This document shows, one piece after another, positions 6,803-13,059 of a stretch of DNA of 24,469 nucleotides; position 1 is the stretch's first letter, and each line of letters begins with the position of its first letter. Under the pieces are notes generated by a model that saw only the letters and a program-made list of their open reading frames with translations, searched no databases and was not told the DNA's origin. Origin of the DNA: Treponema sp. UBA4307 (GTDB taxonomy: Bacteria; Spirochaetota; Spirochaetia; Treponematales; Treponemataceae); contig DGUP01000001.1 in assembly GCA_002394685.1 (NCBI GenBank), positions 1 to 24,469 on the forward strand, read 5' to 3'. A program made the position numbers and the translations under genes.

Positions 6803-6868
6803 ATACAGGAAAAAGATAAAATCATAAAAATTCAAAAAACTCTAAACAAAAGCTGCTTTTTCCTGTAT
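6803..6868. terminator. Perfect 13-bp inverted repeat between the DUF4424-like gene and dgk (possible terminator)
   Basis: atacaggaaaaag (6803-6815) is the exact reverse complement of ctttttcctgtat (6856-6868), with a 40-nt loop. The 3' arm ends in T-rich sequence (tatatttt), so it may terminate the upstream gene. It also overlaps the dgk promoter region, so a regulatory role is possible. The left arm is missing from the duplicated copy at 5622-5685. Confidence 0.45.
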
Positions 6869-6895
6869 ATTTTAATTATATGTACTATTTCATTG
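6822..6895 (+). repeat. Lipid-kinase leader and first codons (copy 2, intact)
   Basis: This is the functional copy of the sequence duplicated at 5622-5685. It includes the leader (6831-6868) and the first codons of the lipid-kinase gene. It retains 12 nt before the ATG that are absent from copy 1. Confidence 0.75.
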
Positions 6896-7800
6896 TAAAC
6901 GAGCATGGGGCCAGCGGAAAAGGTGCAATAACCTGGGCACTGGTAACCCACATTCTGGAAGAGAGAAAACTTCAGTACAAGCGCTATATTTCTCAGGGTA
7001 AAGGACACGCTGCAACAATTGCCCGTCACATCTGCCAGCTTAAGGACGATGACAAGAGGATAGTTGTTGTTGGTGGTGATGGTACTGTAAATGAAGTTCT
7101 CAATGGAATTACAGATTTTGAACACGTAAGTTTTGGTCTGATTCCAACTGGTTCTGGAAATGATTTTGCCCGTGGAATGAAAATACCAAGAATCGCCCTT
7201 CTGGCAATTGAGAAAATCATTAATTCCAAGGGTGATATGAAGATGGACCTTGGAGAAGTACAGGCAAAAGGCTTTGAAAAGAAAGTTTTCGGTATTTCAG
7301 CAGGCTGCGGACTGGATGCTCTTGTCTGCAAAAAAGTAGATTCTTCCCTTCTAAAAAAAGTTCTCAACAAAATTCATCTGGGGGGACTTTCTTACATTAT
7401 TCTTACTGTAGTGAACCTTTTTTCGATGAAAACTTCCAGCTGTACAGTTTGTTTTGATGATGAATATCCACAGGAATTTACAAAGCAGATTTTCTTTGCC
7501 GGTATGAACTGCCCTACGGAAGGTGGTGGAGTTAAGATGGCTCCGGATGCTTCAACTTTTGACGGTAAGCTCACTGCCTGTATGGCTCACGGCATTCCGA
7601 AAATTATGACTTTCTTTAAGTTGCCCCTTCTTTCTGCAGGAAAACACCAGAAACTTAAGGGCTTTCTGGCCAGACCTTTTTCAAAAGTAAAGATTATTTC
7701 TGACCAGATAATGACCGTTCATGCTGATGGAGAATACGCGGGAGATTCTACAGAAGTAGAAATCAGCTGTAAGAAGAACTGCCTGAGAATCTTGATTTAA
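6880..7800 (+). CDS. Diacylglycerol kinase family lipid kinase (YegS/DgkB-like)
   Basis: This cytoplasmic lipid kinase (306 aa) phosphorylates diacylglycerol or a related lipid with ATP, feeding phosphatidic acid back to phospholipid synthesis. The N-terminus YYFIVNEHGASGKG is the usual opening strand and nucleotide loop. VVVGGDGTVNEVLNG (~61-75) is the GGDGT signature, and GLIPTGSGNDFARG (~85-98) is the second signature. The C-terminal half has the lid-domain strands and HADGEY near the end, as in the DgkB/YegS family. Length is typical. No Shine-Dalgarno precedes the ATG. A tatatt hexamer (6866-6871) lies 8 nt upstream, so the mRNA may be leaderless. The exact substrate (DAG, ceramide, undecaprenol) cannot be told from sequence. 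Confidence 0.92.
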   Translation: MYYFIVNEHGASGKGAITWALVTHILEERKLQYKRYISQGKGHAATIARHICQLKDDDKRIVVVGGDGTVNEVLNGITDFEHVSFGLIPTGSGNDFARGMKIPRIALLAIEKIINSKGDMKMDLGEVQAKGFEKKVFGISAGCGLDALVCKKVDSSLLKKVLNKIHLGGLSYIILTVVNLFSMKTSSCTVCFDDEYPQEFTKQIFFAGMNCPTEGGGVKMAPDASTFDGKLTACMAHGIPKIMTFFKLPLLSAGKHQKLKGFLARPFSKVKIISDQIMTVHADGEYAGDSTEVEISCKKNCLRILI

Positions 7801-7894
7801 AGAAAATCCTTCAATATTCCATAAAAAGTGTGTTATTGGCCAAGTTTGTAGATTTTTACATGGTTTTTAGTTAAATCTGCATTATATTAAAGAT

Positions 7895-8242
7895 ATGGTT
7901 AAGTCGGATTTGGATGATATGGAAGATGTTACTTACAATTCCTTATCCTATAGCGATTACGTCAGAAGATATTCAGGTTTTCTAGTTCGTACCGAAGTTC
8001 AGGGGGTAGATGTTGGTTTGCTCCATGAAGCTTCTGGCAGCAAGCGGTACCGTACAATTGTTATCTGTGATGGAGAAGAGCTTTATTCCGACTTTTACCC
8101 GGACAATTATGAGCTGGCTTATGAGGCCTATAGAAGGCAGGTAAAGTTCGTTAGAGGGCTATACACTCAGGGCTGGCGGAAAGAAATATTTTATTTCAGG
8201 GACAGCAAAACTGATAATGTGCTGTCTGTGATTTATGCTTAA
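7895..8242 (+). CDS. Small conserved-looking protein of unknown function (115 aa)
   Basis: The protein has an acidic N-terminus (MVKSDLDDMEDV), alternating strands (GFLVRTEVQGVDVGLLHEA, YRTIVICDGEELYSDFY), and a helix (YELAYEAYRRQVKFVRGLY). It has no signal peptide, membrane segment or cysteine cluster. The fold looks like a small alpha/beta cytoplasmic protein, and I do not recognise the family. There is no Shine-Dalgarno. tatatt (7883-7888) lies 6 nt before the ATG, consistent with a leaderless transcript, though the -35 is weak. A good terminator follows, so it appears to be a single-gene unit between dgk and the aldo/keto reductase. Confidence 0.7.
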   Translation: MVKSDLDDMEDVTYNSLSYSDYVRRYSGFLVRTEVQGVDVGLLHEASGSKRYRTIVICDGEELYSDFYPDNYELAYEAYRRQVKFVRGLYTQGWRKEIFYFRDSKTDNVLSVIYA

Positions 8243-8243
8243 A

Positions 8244-8277
8244 AGGCGCGGGACTTTTTGTTCTGCGCTTTTTTTAT
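8244..8277 (+). terminator. Rho-independent terminator after the 115-aa gene
   Basis: gcgcgggac (8246-8254) pairs with gttctgcgc (8260-8268), with two G-T wobbles and a loop of five T. The stem is extended by A-T pairs and followed by a run of T to 8275. It begins directly after the stop codon. Confidence 0.8.
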
Positions 8278-8304
8278 AAAAATTCAGAATTTGATTTATT
8301 GTAT

Positions 8305-8333
8305 TTGCATAAAAAGCCCTTTGGTCTCATAAT
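8305..8333 (+). promoter_or_regulatory. Sigma-70-type promoter of the aldo/keto reductase gene
   Basis: The -35 TTGCAT (8305-8310), a 17-nt spacer and the -10 CATAAT (8328-8333) predict a start near 8340. The leader of about 23 nt contains the strong Shine-Dalgarno aaggag (8350-8355), 7 nt before ATG. Confidence 0.6.
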
Positions 8334-8362
8334 AGGTCTAGCTGATTGTAAGGAGAATATTT

Positions 8363-9490
8363 ATGAGTGACTGGTTTGGTCAAAAAATTCCTAAACTTGG
8401 ATTTGGTCTTATGCGGCTGCCAAAGCAGGCTGACGGATCAATTGATCTGGAGCAGACAAAAAAAATGGTAGACCTTTTTATTGATGCAGGTCTTACCTAC
8501 TTTGATACGGCTTATATCTATGATGGAGGCAAATCAGAGGAAGCTGCCAGAGAATGCCTTGTAAATCGTCATCCAAGAAAAAGTTTTACACTTGCCTCAA
8601 AACTGATGGCAGGAATTGCAGAAAATGAAGCCGCCGCAAAGCAGGAATTCTATACTAGTCTTGAAAGAACTGGTGCCGGATATTTGGATTATTATCTGCT
8701 TCATGCACTGGACCGGGGAAACTACAAAAAATATGATGAATATCATCTCTGGGATTTTGTAAAGGAACTGAAAGAGAAGGGGCTGATAAAGCATTACGGT
8801 TTTTCTTTTCATGGAGATCCTGCCTTACTTGAGGAACTGCTTACTGCCCATTCAGATGTAGAATTCATTCAGCTGCAGATAAATTATGCAGACTGGGAAA
8901 ATGAAAGCATTGCTTCCCGTGAATGTTATGAAATTGCCCGTCGCCACAAAAAAAGTATTGTTGTTATGGAACCGGTAAAGGGCGGTGCTCTTGCAAATCC
9001 TTCTGAAGAAATTACAGGAATCTTTAAGGATTATCATCCTGATATGTCACCAGCTTCCTGGGCAATCCGTTATGCTGCAGGAATGGAAGGAATTCTGACA
9101 GTTTTAAGCGGAATGTCTAATCTTGAGCAGATGGAAGATAATCTTTCCTACATGAAAAATTTTGAACCTCTTAATGAAGAAGAAGAGGCTGTAATCAAAA
9201 AGGTTCAGGAAGCTCTTAAAAATGTTAAGACCATTCAGTGTACCGGCTGCCACTATTGTACAAAAGGCTGTCCTGTTCAGATTCCAATCCCTGAAATCAT
9301 TAAGGCCAGAAATATTCTTATAAAGGATATGAACCGCTGGGGAGCAAATGAGGAATATAAAAAGGCTGTTTCTCAGGAAGGGGCTTCTAAAGCTTCGGCC
9401 TGCGTGGCTTGTGGTCAGTGCGAAACAATGTGTCCTCAGCATTTGCCTGTAATTAAGATTCTGGCAGATACAGCGGCTGTTCTTGAGTAG
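8363..9490 (+). CDS. Aldo/keto reductase with C-terminal [4Fe-4S] ferredoxin motifs
   Basis: A cytoplasmic oxidoreductase of 375 residues. Residues 1-~285 form the aldo/keto reductase barrel: GFGLMRLP near the start, YFDTAYIYDGG with the catalytic Asp/Tyr region (~45-55), DYYLLHAL, HYGFSFHG, and QINYADWE. The C-terminal ~90 residues add two cysteine sets, CTGCHYCTKGCP and CVACGQCETMCP, each fitting C-x2-C-x2-C-x3-CP for a [4Fe-4S] cluster. This fusion is common in anaerobes and suggests electron exchange with ferredoxin rather than plain NAD(P)H chemistry. The substrate is unknown. Expression appears to be from its own promoter with a strong Shine-Dalgarno, and the gene ends in TAG. It is isolated from its neighbours, so context does not reveal a pathway. 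Confidence 0.94.
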   Translation: MSDWFGQKIPKLGFGLMRLPKQADGSIDLEQTKKMVDLFIDAGLTYFDTAYIYDGGKSEEAARECLVNRHPRKSFTLASKLMAGIAENEAAAKQEFYTSLERTGAGYLDYYLLHALDRGNYKKYDEYHLWDFVKELKEKGLIKHYGFSFHGDPALLEELLTAHSDVEFIQLQINYADWENESIASRECYEIARRHKKSIVVMEPVKGGALANPSEEITGIFKDYHPDMSPASWAIRYAAGMEGILTVLSGMSNLEQMEDNLSYMKNFEPLNEEEEAVIKKVQEALKNVKTIQCTGCHYCTKGCPVQIPIPEIIKARNILIKDMNRWGANEEYKKAVSQEGASKASACVACGQCETMCPQHLPVIKILADTAAVLE

Positions 9491-9539
9491 CTCCGGTTAA
9501 CGAAAAAAGTATTTTTAAAACAGAGCTTTTGAAAATTGT

Positions 9540-9556
9540 CAAGTTATAATAACTTG
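9540..9556. promoter_or_regulatory. 17-nt perfect palindrome upstream of hpf (operator candidate)
   Basis: caagttat-a-ataacttg has perfect 8-bp arms around a single central A and lies 29 nt upstream of the hpf -35 box. It may be a binding site for a dimeric regulator of hpf, but a chance AT-rich palindrome cannot be excluded. No other copy was noticed in the window. Confidence 0.35.
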
Positions 9557-9584
9557 TTCTAATCATAAGTTCAGGAAATACTAT

Positions 9585-9613
9585 TTGTTTTTTGGCCGGT
9601 TGCGTATTATACT
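9585..9613 (+). promoter_or_regulatory. Sigma-70-type promoter of hpf
   Basis: The -35 TTGTTT (9585-9590), a 17-nt spacer and the -10 TATACT (9608-9613) predict a start near 9620. The leader is about 50 nt, with Shine-Dalgarno aaagagg (9657-9663) 9 nt before ATG. Confidence 0.6.
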
Positions 9614-9672
9614 TTAAATAAGTAGGGCAGTTTGCCTGAATTGAAAATGCTAAATCAAAGAGGTAAAAAATT

Positions 9673-9963
9673 ATGAATAAATCAATTTCTGCTGTAGGTT
9701 TCTCATTAACAAAAGATCAGTCAGATTTAATCAATTCAAAACTTAAGCGTGTAGATTACGCTGACAATTTGATTGTAGATTTGATTCTTCGCGTAAAGGA
9801 AGAAAAGAAGTTCTACTTCGATGCTACAATTAATTTCCGCTGGGGTGGAAATGGTCACGTAACTAGCGACGACTTTGATTTCGCTGCCGGTTTGAACAAA
9901 CTGATGGATGTCCTTGACGTTAAGATTAAGAAGGAAAAGGATAAGGTTCAGGAAAAGAAGTAA
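9673..9963 (+). CDS. hpf: Short ribosome hibernation promoting factor (HPF/RaiA family)
   Basis: A 96-residue protein with the S30EA/HPF pattern. It opens with ISAVGFSLTKDQSDLINSKL (first strand and helix), then LIVDLILRVKEEKKFYFDATINF (paired strands). The acidic turn DDFDFAAGLNKLMDVLDVKI matches the usual dD.yaAid...dkl..qi helix, and a lysine-rich tail follows. Family members bind the decoding centre of the 30S subunit and silence ribosomes in slow growth. At 96 residues it is the short form, lacking the C-terminal domain of long HPF. It is convergent with rpoN, its classical neighbour in many bacteria, which supports the assignment. A clear promoter and terminator make it a single-gene unit. 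Assignment rests on motif pattern, not on a database match. Confidence 0.75.
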   Translation: MNKSISAVGFSLTKDQSDLINSKLKRVDYADNLIVDLILRVKEEKKFYFDATINFRWGGNGHVTSDDFDFAAGLNKLMDVLDVKIKKEKDKVQEKK

Positions 9964-9999
9964 GAATGATTTTTTTACTTTCCTGTTAAAGTAATTTAC

Positions 10000-10033
10000 A
10001 GACCTGTTTCGTAAAGAAGCAGGTCTTTTTTTA
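10000..10033 (+). terminator. Rho-independent terminator of hpf
   Basis: agacctgtttc (10000-10010) pairs with gaagcaggtct (10016-10026) with one G-T wobble around a five-base loop, followed by seven T. It lies between the convergent hpf and rpoN genes. Confidence 0.88.
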
Positions 10034-10062
10034 TTTAACGATTGAAGAAAAAAGTCAGTCCT

Positions 10063-11568
10063 TTAAAATTTCCTGTCGTAAGAAGATTTTATATTCAGTT
10101 CAGCCCTATACTTGCTGACGGTTCTTCTTGCAACGGACACCCCTTGTTCCTTTAACAAATCTGAAATCTTCTGATCACTGAGAGCTTTTTTATCATCACT
10201 GTGCTGGCTGAGAATTTCTTTAATAAGAAACATTACATTGTCCCTGCTTGGACCTTCTCCATTGCCTTTACGGGAAACTGCATTTGTAAAGAAATATTTC
10301 ATTTCAAAAAGTCCCCAGTGGCACTGAAGAAATTTTTCATTTGCCAGGCGGGAAACTGTGCTTTCGTGAACCTCAAGAATTTTGGAAAGTTCCCTCTGGG
10401 TAAAAGCTTGAAGATGTCCTGGACCATGTATAAAAAACTCTTCCTGTTTTTCAACCAGAAGACAGGCCGCAAGAAGAACTGTATTTTTTCTGTAATTAAC
10501 TGCATCAATTAAGTTCAAGGCTTTTTTCAGGGAATCATTTATTTCCTTTTTATCCTGCCTTGAAATTTTAATGTCAGAATTTTTATCCACCATTTTTTCA
10601 AAGTCTTTGTTCAGTGAAAGTTCCGGTAGAAAATCTTTTGATAATTTTACGGAGAAATTATTTTTTTTGCCTTTAATAAGTCCTTCCTGAAAATTACTTT
10701 CAGACAGTTCCTGGGGGTAAGGTTCAATGTAAAGGTCTGGGCTGATGTAAACCGTATCCCTGCTTCCATAATCTCTTGTTGGAAAAGGATCAAGACTGCG
10801 AATCAAATTAATTGAGGCTTCCACATCCTCTTCTTCAAATTTCCTTTTGTAAAGTTTTTCAAGACTGGCTGTATTATGACCAAAAAGAGCTTTCTGTTTA
10901 TTAAGAAAGTCCTGAATTTTTTTAAGAGCTTTCTGGGGCTGGGGAGGATTTATAAAATCCAGATGACCGTCCAGAATAAAAAGTGAAAGGTCATCAGCAT
11001 TTTTCTGCTTAGCCTGAACATAAAGACTTTCTTCCACATTTGTAACACATATTCCTGGAGGATCCAGTGACTGAACCAGTTCCATGCACTGTTCAAGAAA
11101 TGCAGCTGTCTGTTTGTGGTTCAGACTTTTCAAAATTGAAAGAGGGGAGAGAATATGAAAGCCTTTATCATCCAGATTATAAATTAATCTTTCGCATAAA
11201 TCTTTTTTTTCGTCCGGAAGATTCATCATATTAAGCTGGGAAATAAGATGTTCTTTTAAGGATTCCCGGTTGTCTGCTTTTGCTTCCAGCGCTTTTTGAA
11301 AGTTGTCCGAATCCAGCTGCCCCTGAGCGCTTGAACTGCCTAATCTGGCTGCTTCCCTGTAATTGTCTCTGTAGGAAGTTTTTACCTGGTTCTTTGAAGA
11401 AGTTTCATCTTTTACGATAAGTGCAGGATTTTCCTGAGCGGCTTTATAAATTCTATCCTTAAGTTCTTCCGTGGAAAGTGAAAGTAATTCCAGGGATTGA
11501 ATCTGCTTCTGGCTGAGAGTTTGAATTTGTTTCTGTACTTGTCTCTGCTGAAATTCTAAACTAGGCAT
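10063..11568 (-). CDS. rpoN: RNA polymerase sigma-54 factor
   Basis: Sigma-54 directs RNA polymerase to -24/-12 promoters and needs an AAA+ activator. The 501-residue protein has the Gln/Leu-rich activator-interaction region at the N-terminus (QVQKQIQTLSQKQIQSLELL, then ELKDRIYKAAQENPAL). A core-binding region with DPPGI follows in the middle. Near residues 385-415 is the HTH (HESTVSRLANEKFLQCHWG) followed by MKYFFTNA, and near the C-terminus the RpoN box ARRTVSKYR. All hallmark parts are present, so the factor should be functional. No Shine-Dalgarno precedes the ATG. An extended -10 (TGCTATAGT on the minus strand, 11576-11584) ends 7 nt before it, suggesting a leaderless transcript. The gene is divergent from the DUF1015 gene and convergent with hpf. 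Confidence 0.96.
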   Translation of the reverse strand: MPSLEFQQRQVQKQIQTLSQKQIQSLELLSLSTEELKDRIYKAAQENPALIVKDETSSKNQVKTSYRDNYREAARLGSSSAQGQLDSDNFQKALEAKADNRESLKEHLISQLNMMNLPDEKKDLCERLIYNLDDKGFHILSPLSILKSLNHKQTAAFLEQCMELVQSLDPPGICVTNVEESLYVQAKQKNADDLSLFILDGHLDFINPPQPQKALKKIQDFLNKQKALFGHNTASLEKLYKRKFEEEDVEASINLIRSLDPFPTRDYGSRDTVYISPDLYIEPYPQELSESNFQEGLIKGKKNNFSVKLSKDFLPELSLNKDFEKMVDKNSDIKISRQDKKEINDSLKKALNLIDAVNYRKNTVLLAACLLVEKQEEFFIHGPGHLQAFTQRELSKILEVHESTVSRLANEKFLQCHWGLFEMKYFFTNAVSRKGNGEGPSRDNVMFLIKEILSQHSDDKKALSDQKISDLLKEQGVSVARRTVSKYRAELNIKSSYDRKF

Positions 11569-11575
11569 AGTTCTT

Positions 11576-11584
11576 ACTATAGCA
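11576..11584 (-). promoter_or_regulatory. Extended -10 promoter of rpoN
   Basis: On the minus strand the sequence reads TGC-TATAGT, an extended -10, with its end 7 nt before the rpoN ATG (11568). A start 7 nt downstream of the -10 would fall at or next to the ATG. No clear -35 is seen. Confidence 0.5.
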
Positions 11585-11636
11585 CAAAAAAAAAGTTACA
11601 GATATAATTTTCAAATAAATGTTGGGAGGTTTTACT

Positions 11637-12953
11637 ATGAATAGTTTTGCTGAATTTGGAATCCAGATGCCGGAAATCCTTCTGCCTGAAAATTTGGATC
11701 TTTCAAGCTGGTCTGTAATTGCCTGCGATCAGTATACTCAGGATTTATCTTACTGGAAAAAAGTTGAAAAGGCTGCTGAAGGAAAAGTTTCAACCCTCAA
11801 CTTGATTTTGCCGGAAGTCTATTTGAATGACAGTGACAAAGAAGAAAGAATCCGCAAGATAAAAAAGGAAATGAAAAAATATCTTGAAGAAAATGTGTTT
11901 TCTCCTGCCCAGAAAGAATTCATTTATGTTGAAAGAAAAACTGCATACGGAAGAACGCGCTCCGGCCTAATTGCCGCAATTGATCTTGAAACTTATGAAT
12001 GGAAGCCTTTCAGTAAAGCTTTCATCCGTGCAACCGAAGCAACTATTGTAGATCGGATTCCTCCAAGAAAAGAAATCCGCAAAGGTGCGGCCCTTGAACT
12101 TCCACACATAATGCTTCTTGTTAATGATGAAAAAAAACAGTTGATTGAAGGATGTGGAAATCTTGCAAGAAAAAAGACTCCCGTCTATAAAGGTGAACTG
12201 ATGCTTAATTCCGGTTCAATTACAGGCTGGGCTTTGAATACTGAGGATGAACTGGAAACAATTTACAACAGCCTTAGAGAAATAAAATCCAGAAATACTG
12301 ATTCTCAGGGAAATGCATTTATTTTTGCAGTAGGTGATGGCAATCATTCCCTTGCAACTGCAAAAGCTGTCTGGGACGAATATAAAGCAGAACATCCTGA
12401 AGAAAGAACAAAATCTCCTGTACGCTATGCCCTGGTAGAAATTGTTAATATTTATGATTGTGGATTAACATTTGAACCAATTCACCGTGTTCTCTTTGGA
12501 GCTGAGGCTGATAAAGTAATCGATTATGCAAAAACAGCTCTTGGGGGCAGAATTAGTCAATGTGATGATGAAGAAAGTCTCTCTTCCCGGGTTCAGAATT
12601 CTCATTCTTCCTTTGGCTTTGTATATGTAAAAGATGGTCAGCAGAAGTATATTTTGCTGGAATGTGACTTTAATGAGCTTGCAGTGGCCAGATTTCAACC
12701 AATTTTAGATGAATTTATCGAAAAAAATAAGGGTGACAAGCCAATAGAAATGGATTACATTCACGGAAAGGAGGAGGTTTTCCGTTTAGGCAGGGAAACA
12801 GGTACGTTAAGTATTCTGCTTCCGCCTATTGCCAAGGATTCCTTCTTTGAAACAATCAACAGCAGGGGGCCTTTACCTAGAAAAAGTTTTTCCATGGGTG
12901 AAGCCAGTGAAAAAAGATTCTATCTGGAATGCAGAAAACTTTTTAACTGTTAA
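11637..12953 (+). CDS. DUF1015 family protein
   Basis: ATG 11637 is chosen because gggagg (11624-11629) lies 7 nt upstream; an ATG at 11619 would place that site inside the gene. The protein has 438 residues with the DUF1015 layout: a proline-rich opening (PEILLPENLDL), SVIACDQYTQD, an AAIDLETYEW strand, RATEATIVDRIPPR, and the conserved GDGNHSLATAK motif near the middle. It is cytoplasmic, with no signal or membrane segment. The GDGNHSLATAK loop recalls the DGHHR loop of ParB-like and free-serine-kinase proteins, so a nucleotide or phosphate-linked role is possible, but this is inference. In other genomes DUF1015 genes often sit near serine-biosynthesis genes; no such gene is seen here. tataat (11604-11609) is a likely -10. 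Confidence 0.85.
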   Translation: MNSFAEFGIQMPEILLPENLDLSSWSVIACDQYTQDLSYWKKVEKAAEGKVSTLNLILPEVYLNDSDKEERIRKIKKEMKKYLEENVFSPAQKEFIYVERKTAYGRTRSGLIAAIDLETYEWKPFSKAFIRATEATIVDRIPPRKEIRKGAALELPHIMLLVNDEKKQLIEGCGNLARKKTPVYKGELMLNSGSITGWALNTEDELETIYNSLREIKSRNTDSQGNAFIFAVGDGNHSLATAKAVWDEYKAEHPEERTKSPVRYALVEIVNIYDCGLTFEPIHRVLFGAEADKVIDYAKTALGGRISQCDDEESLSSRVQNSHSSFGFVYVKDGQQKYILLECDFNELAVARFQPILDEFIEKNKGDKPIEMDYIHGKEEVFRLGRETGTLSILLPPIAKDSFFETINSRGPLPRKSFSMGEASEKRFYLECRKLFNC

Positions 12954-13010
12954 ATCTCTGTGATTGTAAAAAACATTCCTGAAATTGTGCAGGTAAATTC
13001 AAATTGTGGG

Positions 13011-13050
13011 AGGCACACATACTGTGCCTTCTGCATGACCGCTAAGGCGG
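13011..13050 (+). promoter_or_regulatory. Two hairpins in the leader of the GH2 gene
   Basis: aggcaca (13011-13017) pairs perfectly with tgtgcct (13023-13029). ccgc (13039-13042) pairs with gcgg (13047-13050). The second hairpin hides gcggag, a possible Shine-Dalgarno for ATG 13060. The alternative gggag (13062-13066) for ATG 13072 is unpaired. The leader may modulate which start is used, or be a remnant repeat. Confidence 0.35.
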
Positions 13051-13059
13051 AGTTTTCTT

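Noticed and set aside
6803..6868. Riboswitch upstream of dgk
   Set aside because: Only one long inverted repeat is present, with no multi-helix core I recognise; a terminator or regulatory repeat is simpler.
9592..9604. Sigma-54 promoter upstream of hpf (TTGGC..GTTGC)
   Set aside because: The GG-to-GC distance is too short for a -24/-12 promoter; the sigma-70 pair TTGTTT/TATACT at 17-nt spacing fits better.
11619..11636. Upstream ATG for the DUF1015 gene
   Set aside because: It would place the strong gggagg ribosome site inside the coding sequence; ATG 11637 is correctly spaced from it.
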